Virus record (IMG/VR): IMGVR_UViG_3300005912_000077
Span: 1 to 20,674 of that record
DNA length: 20,674 bases
Strand: one strand, 5' to 3'
Origin: a virus
This document shows positions 13,795 through 20,245 of this stretch, piece by piece; positions within the stretch are counted from its first letter, which is position 1, and the number at the start of each line of letters is the position of its first letter. Below the pieces are notes generated by a model, which saw only the letters and a list, made by a program, of their open reading frames with translations, was not told the DNA's origin and made no database searches. Position numbers and translations under genes: made by a program.

Positions 13795-16700
13795 TTATAG
13801 TCCGGCTGCAATGTCGCCAGTATTTTTAATGCGCAATGGAATGTAAATAAATTCCACTGCCTTAACTGGTTCAATAGCAATGTCTAACCATAGTTCAGAA
13901 CGGTCAACTCTTGTAGGTGTGTTGTTACTTTCGTCACATACTACCAAGAAGTCGTATAACGCTCTTTGTCCTACTAATTCTAATAGGAAACTTTCTGTTG
14001 CTTGTTTAATCTCGTTACGAGTAATTCTATCGTTAGGTTCAAACAAGAACGGCTTAACTAATAGGCTTAACTGTCTACGTAAATATGCTACTAAACGCAC
14101 AACATTAATTCTATCTAATGCACTTGCATTTCTAGCACGAGTGTATTGACCAAAGTTAACTAGACCTGCGCCTGGAATAGTTGCAATCGGGTTAACTTTA
14201 ACACTGGCCATTACATCACGTAAACTCTGTGGTAATGAAGTTGTCTTAAACTCGCCTGTTGTTCCGTCAATATAGCCTACTGCTGTTGCATTATCAATTC
14301 CGCCACGTCGTGTACCTGCTGGTGCAAACCATTGGAAACTCTTCTGATCGCTAATAGCAATAGTACGTAACATCATGTGGCTTGGAGGAACAACAATGTA
14401 GTTGCCTAAGTTGTCGTTTGCATAACCACTTGGATAGAACATAGCCATGTATTCGTCGTAACTTACTGCGCCATCTTCGTTGTTGTCAAATGCCAATGCA
14501 GTGTTATTACCCCAATTACTTAATGATGTACCGTTTGGTTCTAAGCGGAATGGTGTATCGCCAATAATAAACGCTGTCTGACCACGGTCAACGTTAAATG
14601 CAATCATGTTTTGAATTGCTTCTGGATAGCCAGGTGCTGCAATCAAGTTAAACACAACTGTATCTGTATCACGGATGCTTTGGCTTGTGTCAATTAGGAC
14701 TTTTAGACCTGATACAACAAAACCACGCTGTGCGTGACGGCCAAAACTTCCTGCTCCGTCTTCCCGGTTAGGACTTACAGTAATCCAACGATCTGCAACA
14801 TAAGGAGTAGTAGAACTACCACCGTCCATCTGTTCGTCATTGTAACGTGAATTCTTACCGTCAGTTGCATTAATGTTAATGTGATTAGCAACAAACTTTT
14901 TAACGTTAAATCCGCTGCGACGTAAGTTCCATAACTTCATACCTGTTGGATATAGTGATGGATCAGGTGCATCAGGATCCAGATAATCGCTACTTAACAT
15001 TTCAACAATGTCGCCTGCATCTGCGGTAGCTCCTGCTGTGCTCCAACGTGCATCTGCAAACAACCATCCATCTGGAGTTGTTTGATCTGCCGTATCTTGT
15101 AATACCCACTTGCCGCCTGAACGAACATATACGTCTAGACCGTACATATCAATTTCTGATGTGCTAATCCAAATATCGTTGTCAACTAAAGGATCGCCAT
15201 TACTTTGAGTAGTTGGAGCAAGTGCTGCAACCTGAGGACCTGCTGGATCTGTTAAAGGATATGCATTTAGGTAGCCTACCCATGTGCTGCCGTTGTGGGC
15301 CATAACATCTACTTCATCAACAACACTGCTATACCATAACTGTCCGTCAACCGGATCAGTAAATGGAGTGCTTGCTTTAGATTCGTAAACTAAAGGCTTC
15401 CAGTTACTTGCAAAGAAAGAGTATGCTGATGATGAATAAACTGGTTTAGCATATAAATTACGTGTACCGCTTTCTACGCCTGCTTCGCTTCTTGCCCATG
15501 CGCTCATTCCTAAGAATGCTGTTAATGGGGAACCAAGTCCGTTAGTTAAGATCATCTGTCCGCCTAAACTATGTTGAATTGTTAGGCTAGTTGCGTTACC
15601 GCTTGAATCATAACTTGCAGCAGATGCAGTAACATATGTCATATTTAATGCATTAATTGCACTAATAACATCATCAACACTGTCGCCTGCTGTTAAACTA
15701 ACTGTGTAGGCAGAACTGTAATCTGCAACACCATTTGTAGAAGTTGCTAAGCCTTCTGCAATTACAAAACTTGATGCTGTTGTAACTGTGTCAGTTGTAG
15801 CGACAGAAGATATTTTAGTAGCACCTGTTGCATTTCTACGCCATATTTTATATGATGCTAATTGAGGAGTTACAGTTGAAGTAGATGCTGTTCCAACGCC
15901 ACCTTGGTAGTTTTGTTGTACAAATACAGAACCTACTGTAATATCACCAGTTGCATTAATGTTATTAATAGCAGTTTGGGGATCAGTGTATATAGGAGCA
16001 CTCATTAAAGTAAATGCAGAACTACCGTTATCGTATGTTTTAACATACCAATCTGCACCAGTATTAGGTGTTGTAGTTTTTACATATACAGATCCTGTAG
16101 GGAAATTGCTAAAATCAGGATACTTAGTATGGGGACCTTGGAATAGTGTGGGACTGTTAAATGTTCCTTCTGCTAAGCCCGCATCAGTTATCATATCAAC
16201 TAATCCAGTACCTTCTGCAATAGTAATTTTTCCATCTAATACAGTACCGTTGCTTCTTGCTCTTGCATCAGAATATAATTCAATAAAGCCACCTGCATTG
16301 ATACGTGCTCCAACACCTTTTGTACGCATTGTTGCGTTAATGCTGGATGCTAATGCACTAATAGTAGTACCGCTTAATGTAACAACTTCGCCATTAATAA
16401 GCAAAGTGTTACCGTTGTAACCTGTTAAGTCCGGGCTCGATACTGTACCAGTTGTCGTTGGAAAACTGGTTTTCCAACTAGAACTTGCAAATGTATCTGT
16501 ATTGTTAAAATTTGTTTCAAAGTCAGTACCTACTGCAACCCAATTTCCGCTAGAATTTTTGTACCATAAAGTATTTGTGTTATCACTTGTTACAACAATA
16601 GCATATTGTCCGTTAGAACCAAAACTTGCTTTAGGAGTAACTCCTGCTCCGCTTACTGTTGCAGTAGCAGCGTTATCGTTGTCAATAACTAGAGGCATTT

Positions 16701-17175
16701 TGTTAGTAAATGCTGCACTAGTTCCATTCCACTCGAACACACCAAATCTAGTGTTCGAAGTATCTACCCAGTATGTTCCATCTACTGGAGACCCTGTAGG
16801 TGCGCTTGCTTGCGGTGTTAATTGTGATAAGTCTAAGTCAGCACGAGTAACGTATGCACGACTGCTTACGCCTAATACAGAATAGGCTGCTTGTAGACCA
16901 TATTCGTTTAGTTCCCCGCCGTGAACAGGATTACCACTGCTGTCTGTATAGAACAACGGTGTACCGAACGTATCGGATAAATCTCGTTGGCTAGTAATTA
17001 AATATACTTTACCGGCATTAGCAGGATCAGTTCCGACCGCTAAGCCTGTGCCGCTTGCATTTTGTTTGTTTGCTGCCGATGCAACAAAGATCATAGGTAC
17101 AGTGGACGGAGCCGCTGGTAAGTAAAAACTTTCGTCAATTACTGATACTTCTACGCCTGGTGAATTTAAAGCCAT
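13795..17175 (-). CDS. gp18: gp18 contractile tail sheath protein, greatly extended
   Basis: About 1126 aa from ATG 17175, against 659 aa in T4. A GTG 15 nt upstream is in frame, but GGGAG Shine-Dalgarno spacing and the typical MALNSPGVEVSVIDES start favour the ATG. Residues 1-115 are sheath N-domain (GVEVSVIDESFYLPA, SQRDLSDTFGTPLF, EYGLQAAYSVLG). The conserved C-terminal ~390 residues include LWNLRRSGFNVKKF, DRWITVSPNREDGAG, GQTAFIIGDTPFRL, FQWFAPAGTRRGGI and GQYTRARNASALDRINVVRLVAYL. The end is AIEPVKAVEFIYIPLRIKNTG. Between them is about 600 residues of Ser/Thr/Gly/Asn-rich beta sequence with repeated modules (see repeat entry). The protein surrounds the tube and contracts on infection. 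Its neighbours gp19 and a late box support the call. Confidence 0.95.
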   Translation of the reverse strand: MALNSPGVEVSVIDESFYLPAAPSTVPMIFVASAANKQNASGTGLAVGTDPANAGKVYLITSQRDLSDTFGTPLFYTDSSGNPVHGGELNEYGLQAAYSVLGVSSRAYVTRADLDLSQLTPQASAPTGSPVDGTYWVDTSNTRFGVFEWNGTSAAFTNKMPLVIDNDNAATATVSGAGVTPKASFGSNGQYAIVVTSDNTNTLWYKNSSGNWVAVGTDFETNFNNTDTFASSSWKTSFPTTTGTVSSPDLTGYNGNTLLINGEVVTLSGTTISALASSINATMRTKGVGARINAGGFIELYSDARARSNGTVLDGKITIAEGTGLVDMITDAGLAEGTFNSPTLFQGPHTKYPDFSNFPTGSVYVKTTTPNTGADWYVKTYDNGSSAFTLMSAPIYTDPQTAINNINATGDITVGSVFVQQNYQGGVGTASTSTVTPQLASYKIWRRNATGATKISSVATTDTVTTASSFVIAEGLATSTNGVADYSSAYTVSLTAGDSVDDVISAINALNMTYVTASAASYDSSGNATSLTIQHSLGGQMILTNGLGSPLTAFLGMSAWARSEAGVESGTRNLYAKPVYSSSAYSFFASNWKPLVYESKASTPFTDPVDGQLWYSSVVDEVDVMAHNGSTWVGYLNAYPLTDPAGPQVAALAPTTQSNGDPLVDNDIWISTSEIDMYGLDVYVRSGGKWVLQDTADQTTPDGWLFADARWSTAGATADAGDIVEMLSSDYLDPDAPDPSLYPTGMKLWNLRRSGFNVKKFVANHININATDGKNSRYNDEQMDGGSSTTPYVADRWITVSPNREDGAGSFGRHAQRGFVVSGLKVLIDTSQSIRDTDTVVFNLIAAPGYPEAIQNMIAFNVDRGQTAFIIGDTPFRLEPNGTSLSNWGNNTALAFDNNEDGAVSYDEYMAMFYPSGYANDNLGNYIVVPPSHMMLRTIAISDQKSFQWFAPAGTRRGGIDNATAVGYIDGTTGEFKTTSLPQSLRDVMASVKVNPIATIPGAGLVNFGQYTRARNASALDRINVVRLVAYLRRQLSLLVKPFLFEPNDRITRNEIKQATESFLLELVGQRALYDFLVVCDESNNTPTRVDRSELWLDIAIEPVKAVEFIYIPLRIKNTGDIAAGL
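15097..16785 (-). repeat. Degenerate protein-level repeats in the sheath insertion (Trp modules)
   Basis: The gp18 insertion contains about six short modules of the form Gly-x-(hydrophobic/aromatic pair), a variable turn, a strand, an Asn-Gly/Ser-Gly turn, then usually Trp or Phe. From the ATG at 17175 they lie at about residues 131-156 (DGTYWVDT...FEWNG), 189-215 (GQYAIVVT...LWYKNSSGNW), 360-388 (TGSVYVKT...WYVKTYDNG), 413-455 (weak: GSVFVQQ...YKIWRRNATG), 607-635 (DGQLWYSS...AHNGSTW) and 662-693 (DNDIWIST...YVRSGGKW). They were found by eye and are not recognisable as DNA repeats. Confidence 0.55.
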
Positions 17176-17212
17176 TTTTTTGTCTCCCACATAATAGTGT
17201 TTTTGCTCTATA

Positions 17213-17220
17213 TATTTAGT
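17213..17220 (-). promoter_or_regulatory. T4-late-type box for gp18 (ACTAAATA)
   Basis: The minus strand reads ACTAAATA, 37 nt before the preferred gp18 ATG. GGGAG just before the ATG acts as Shine-Dalgarno. It faces outward from the plus-strand box at 17243-17250. Confidence 0.55.
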
Positions 17221-17242
17221 GCCAATGTTTAAAAAACACCGG

Positions 17243-17250
17243 GTTAAATA
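17243..17250 (+). promoter_or_regulatory. T4-late-type box for the HNH gene (GTTAAATA)
   Basis: The plus strand reads GTTAAATA, 30 nt before the HNH-gene ATG. The GGTGGAG Shine-Dalgarno lies immediately before that start. With the minus-strand box at 17213-17220 it makes a divergent control region. Confidence 0.45.
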
Positions 17251-17280
17251 CTAGTCAAAAGGGATCTAAAAGGGTGGAGT

Positions 17281-17613
17281 ATGAGAGATTTATGTAAAAA
17301 ATGTCATAGTAGACCTGTTGCTGTCAATTATAAGAAAGATGACCGTACATATTATAGATCAATATGTGATCATTGTGCTAAAGGTTTTGAAAAATCTAAA
17401 CCTGCTTGGAGGAAATCAGGTTATAAAAAGAAAGCCGCTTGTGATAGATGCGGCTTCAAAGGCGATGACTGCCAGTTTGATGTACATTATGTAGACGGAG
17501 ATATTAACAATTGCAAATACGAAAATCTAAAAACAGTTTGTGCTAACTGTCAGAGACTATTGCATAAACTCAAGCAGACGTGGCGCCGGGGGGATCTAAC
17601 ACCAGATTTTTAA
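17281..17613 (+). CDS. Small HNH-like / zinc-ribbon protein
   Basis: A 110-aa protein with two Cys4 sets: CKKC (5-8) with CDHC (29-32), and CDRC (54-57) with CANC (87-90). Between the latter is DVHYVDGDINN (67-77) and ENLKTVC (81-87), the layout of phage HNH (beta-beta-alpha-Me) nucleases. The usual His-His pair reads His-Tyr (69-70), and the expected CxxCH ends in Gln, so catalytic competence is doubtful. It ends WRRGDLTPDF. It is the only plus-strand gene in the left 19 kb. It lies between gp18 and the dNMP kinase gene, whose 3' end it overlaps by 44 nt tail-to-tail. It could be a homing-type nuclease remnant or a zinc-binding DNA/RNA-binding protein. GGTGGAG just before the ATG supports the start. 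Confidence 0.85.
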   Translation: MRDLCKKCHSRPVAVNYKKDDRTYYRSICDHCAKGFEKSKPAWRKSGYKKKAACDRCGFKGDDCQFDVHYVDGDINNCKYENLKTVCANCQRLLHKLKQTWRRGDLTPDF

Positions 17614-18223
17614 CTTGTTCATACAAATCGTCAATTGTTCCGTTATTATCCAATACGGCATCAAACTTAGTTCCTACCCATGCAGTTTCGCTAGCATGAA
17701 TACTTAACTTTTTTATTCGACTAGTTGCTAATGCCCAATTCATGCATTGATCTCCGGCATTCATATCTGCTGCATCTCGATACCATTCGGGATCATCTCC
17801 ACGCTTTACACGAACTACAATACCACCTGAATTTCGAATACTTTTAATTTCGTTCGGAAAACGGCAATCACTAATAACAATATCATCTTTGCTATTACGT
17901 AGTTTATTTTCGAGGCTGGCGATCCATATATCATCGTGGAAACTTTTACGACAAACTTCTGTACCCCAGTATTGTAAGATCCAGCGTGGTGTTAGATGAG
18001 GCATTGCTAGTCGTTCTGCCCACCACGGGTCTACTTGTTCTCGCCACTGACGAGCATGTTTAGTGCGGCCTTCTAGCATAGTTCGGTCCCATCCAAATAC
18101 TGATGCTACTGCATCTTTGAGAGAATTTGCAAACGATTCTCTTCGAAATTCATGTATATTAGTAAGATAATCTGCTACAGTATCTTTACCAGAACCAATA
18201 AACCCACACACTCCAATGATCAT
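17570..18223 (-). CDS. gp1: Deoxynucleoside monophosphate kinase (T4 gp1-like)
   Basis: A 217-aa P-loop kinase; T4 gp1 is 241 aa. The N-terminus MIIGVCGFIGSGKDTVADYL holds Walker A GFIGSGKD (7-14). Substrate-side features include the lid/NMP-like region FRRESFANSLKDAVASVFGWD, HARQWREQVDPWW, LTPRWILQYWGTEVCR, and VISDCRFPNE, a Walker-B-like strand typical of this phage family. VVRVKRGDD follows. The enzyme phosphorylates dNMPs to dNDPs in the cytoplasm to feed phage DNA synthesis. It sits unusually inside a block of tail genes. A GAGG Shine-Dalgarno within a hairpin loop precedes the ATG. Its last 44 nt overlap the convergent HNH-like gene. Confidence 0.93.
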   Translation of the reverse strand: MIIGVCGFIGSGKDTVADYLTNIHEFRRESFANSLKDAVASVFGWDRTMLEGRTKHARQWREQVDPWWAERLAMPHLTPRWILQYWGTEVCRKSFHDDIWIASLENKLRNSKDDIVISDCRFPNEIKSIRNSGGIVVRVKRGDDPEWYRDAADMNAGDQCMNWALATSRIKKLSIHASETAWVGTKFDAVLDNNGTIDDLYEQVKNLVLDPPGATSA

Positions 18224-18244
18224 AGTATTACCTCGTAATACTAT
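18222..18244 (-). promoter_or_regulatory. Hairpin with Shine-Dalgarno in the loop at the dNMP kinase start
   Basis: A perfect 9-bp inverted repeat (ATAGTATTA with TAATACTAT) flanks a 5-nt loop that reads CGAGG on the mRNA. The first two bases of the AUG lie in the downstream stem. The ribosome-binding site is therefore presented in a hairpin loop, a form expected of a translational operator. Whether a protein binds it is unknown. Confidence 0.6.
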
Positions 18245-18252
18245 AATTTATA
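18245..18252 (-). promoter_or_regulatory. Possible late-type box for dNMP kinase (TATAAATT)
   Basis: The minus strand reads TATAAATT, 7 of 8 to the T4 late consensus, 21 nt before the dNMP kinase ATG and directly after the gp13 stop. It differs from the other boxes at the last base, so it is the weakest candidate. Confidence 0.4.
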
Positions 18253-19011
18253 TTATCCTATGACAAATGTCAATGGTTGTTGGTTATCTTTGTTGTTGAT
18301 TAAGTCCATTTCTAGCCGTTCTAGTTCTGCTTTGCCTTCTGATTTAAGTGCAGAACCGTTTAGACTAGTTCCTCCTTGAGGACTAGCAATTTGACTAAAC
18401 TTTTCACGTGCTTCGCCTAGCATAATTTTGCAGTTTGCTAATGCATAATCACGTATCCATATACCTGACCATGTGTCTTTAAATAGAGAAAAATCCGGTT
18501 TGTAATTGTACATCCATAACAACACTACTTCTTCTCCACGTGGACGCTGGCTAATATGTAAATGCTTTGTAGTAGGATTCCATTCAAAGTTAATATGGGA
18601 GCCAAACATTTTACCAACTTGCTTTTGATAACTGGCAAAAGCATAGTAAGTTGCTAAACCGCCCATATTGCTGCTTGACAACAAATAAGTATTACTGTAG
18701 GCAAGATTAAACGGTTCGAACAAACTTCCGCCATCGCCTCCTCCTGTTCTAGATCCAATACTGCGTCTAAAAACTTGCCGAACTTGCATCACTTCGTCTG
18801 AAAGAGTGTAGTCGTTAACGTCTGTTTGCAAAGTTAAAAATCCAAAACTTTCTTCAACAGAGTTTTGACTTCGTGCTCTATAATAACGCAGGGATCGATC
18901 TATTGCTGTATTGTAATGTACAGGATCGAGTTCAACATCAATCATACCGTCACCTAGCATAGTACGGATATAATCTACGACACTTTGTTTTTCAGTTTCT
19001 AGTTCGCTCAT
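18253..19011 (-). CDS. gp13: gp13-like neck protein
   Basis: A 252-aa protein (T4 gp13 is 309 aa). The N-terminal segment VVDYIRTMLGDGMIDVELDPVHYNTAIDRSLRYYRARS is the family hallmark: a helix, a VELD turn, then a helix with YY. LTLQTDVNDYTLSDEVMQVRQVFRR follows, and a C-terminal region with WNPTTKHLHISQRPRGEEVVLLWMYNYKPDF. The helix WIRDYALANCKIMLGEAREKF comes next. gp13 joins gp14 at the neck to close the filled head and accept the tail. It is transcribed away from gp14, its partner, from a shared 28-bp interval holding two late boxes. No Shine-Dalgarno precedes its ATG. Confidence 0.87.
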   Translation of the reverse strand: MSELETEKQSVVDYIRTMLGDGMIDVELDPVHYNTAIDRSLRYYRARSQNSVEESFGFLTLQTDVNDYTLSDEVMQVRQVFRRSIGSRTGGGDGGSLFEPFNLAYSNTYLLSSSNMGGLATYYAFASYQKQVGKMFGSHINFEWNPTTKHLHISQRPRGEEVVLLWMYNYKPDFSLFKDTWSGIWIRDYALANCKIMLGEAREKFSQIASPQGGTSLNGSALKSEGKAELERLEMDLINNKDNQQPLTFVIG

Positions 19012-19016
19012 GTAGT

Positions 19017-19024
19017 TATTTACC
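19017..19024 (-). promoter_or_regulatory. T4-late-type box for gp13 (GGTAAATA)
   Basis: The minus strand reads GGTAAATA, 5 nt before the gp13 ATG, with no Shine-Dalgarno in usable position. It abuts the plus-strand box for gp14 at 19025. Confidence 0.6.
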
Positions 19025-19032
19025 TATAAATA
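19025..19032 (+). promoter_or_regulatory. T4 late promoter box for gp14-gp15 (TATAAATA)
   Basis: A perfect match to the T4 late consensus TATAAATA, 7 nt before the gp14 ATG. T4 uses gp55 to recognise this box without a -35 element. There is no Shine-Dalgarno between it and the start. It is back-to-back with the gp13 box. Confidence 0.75.
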
Positions 19033-19039
19033 CAAGACT

Positions 19040-20245
19040 ATGCCAAGACTATCTCTTTACCGCCCAGAAAAAGGCAATGACTTTCGTATGCTTGATCGTG
19101 TTATTAACGAGCAATTTCAAGTAGGCGGAACTGACATTGTTGTACACAAATATATAGGAACTGAAGATCCGCTAGACGGTGAATCAACTCCTACAACCCC
19201 TGTAAATGGCAATCCTATTCCTGAATTAGGAATACAAGATGTGTTGTTTATGGAAAACAGGGATAGAAAATACGAAAAAGATGTGTATGTTTTCCGTGGA
19301 ATTTATACCATGCAAGACATAGATTTTAACCTAAGTCAATTTGGATTCTTCTTAAGTAATGACAACATTATGATCACTTTCCATCTACGTGGATGTGTAG
19401 AGTTAATGGGTCGTAAATTAATGTCAGGCGATGTATTAGAATTACCTCACTTAAAAGACGAGTATGCATTAAGTGATGACATGGTTGCATTGAAAAGATT
19501 TTATGTAGTAACTGATGTTACAAGACCTGCTAGCGGATATAGTCAAACATGGTACCCGCATTTATTACGTGCTAAATGTGAACCTTTAGTTGATAGTCAA
19601 GAATTTAAACAAATATTGGATCAAGATGCAGGTGACGGAGAAAATACTTTGCGAGATGTCATGTCTCAGTATCGTAAGAATATAGAAATTAACAATCAAA
19701 TCATTGCACAAGCAGAAGAAGATGCAGGATTAAGTGGTTATGACACTGATCAATATTACATTCTTCCGTTAAAAGATGACGGACAAACTTTAGATGTTGC
19801 TGATGTTACAAGTTTAGATGCGGATGCAAGCCAAGATACACACGAAATAGATGCTAGTTCAGTATTTGTAAATCCTGATAAAGATGTTTATATCAGTTAT
19901 TTGCAAGGAGACGGAAAGCCTCCAAACGGAGCACCTTATACTTTTGGCATTGAATTTCCGTATGGTCCTGCAAGAGGTGCATTTCATCTAAGAACTGATT
20001 ATTTGCCTAATAGATTATTTAGATTTAGCGGTCAAAGTTGGGTGTATGTAGAAAGTAATGTGAGAATGAATATGACTAACGAGCCTGCAGACGGAGCACT
20101 TGCTCCTGCTGCTGATACAAAGCAAACTCAAGTAGGCAGTTTTATAAACAATAGTAATACTGCAACTATTGCAGGTTCAGTTGTTGAAGAAAGACAAAGC
20201 CTAAGTAAGGCGTTAAAGAAACAAAGACCACAGGCGGATAATTAA
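19040..20245 (+). CDS. gp14: gp14-like neck protein
   Basis: A 401-aa protein, much longer than T4 gp14 (256 aa). The gp14-like part covers about residues 1-200: GGTDIVVHKYIG (29-40), QDVLFMENRDRKYEKDVY, FNLSQFGFFLSNDNIMITFHL (96-116), MSGDVLELPHLKDEY, and LKRFYVVTDVTRPASGYSQTWYPHLLRAKC (151-180). A helical acidic segment (190-230) follows. The extra C-terminal region (about 275-345) contains GPARGAFHLRTDYLPNRLFRF and SGQSWVYVE, similar in form to modules inserted in the sheath protein. A low-complexity tail ends it. With gp13 it forms the neck. It starts the plus-strand operon with gp15. Confidence 0.9.
   Translation: MPRLSLYRPEKGNDFRMLDRVINEQFQVGGTDIVVHKYIGTEDPLDGESTPTTPVNGNPIPELGIQDVLFMENRDRKYEKDVYVFRGIYTMQDIDFNLSQFGFFLSNDNIMITFHLRGCVELMGRKLMSGDVLELPHLKDEYALSDDMVALKRFYVVTDVTRPASGYSQTWYPHLLRAKCEPLVDSQEFKQILDQDAGDGENTLRDVMSQYRKNIEINNQIIAQAEEDAGLSGYDTDQYYILPLKDDGQTLDVADVTSLDADASQDTHEIDASSVFVNPDKDVYISYLQGDGKPPNGAPYTFGIEFPYGPARGAFHLRTDYLPNRLFRFSGQSWVYVESNVRMNMTNEPADGALAPAADTKQTQVGSFINNSNTATIAGSVVEERQSLSKALKKQRPQADN

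Noticed and set aside
15959-16420. 153-aa plus-strand open frame inside gp18
   Set aside because: It is antisense to the sheath gene in a Ser/Thr/Ala-rich region that yields long opposite frames. It has no start signals or recognisable domain.
17176-17190. GTG start of gp18 at 17190
   Set aside because: GGGAG overlapping that GTG is well spaced as Shine-Dalgarno for the ATG at 17175, and MALNSPGVEV is the typical sheath start.
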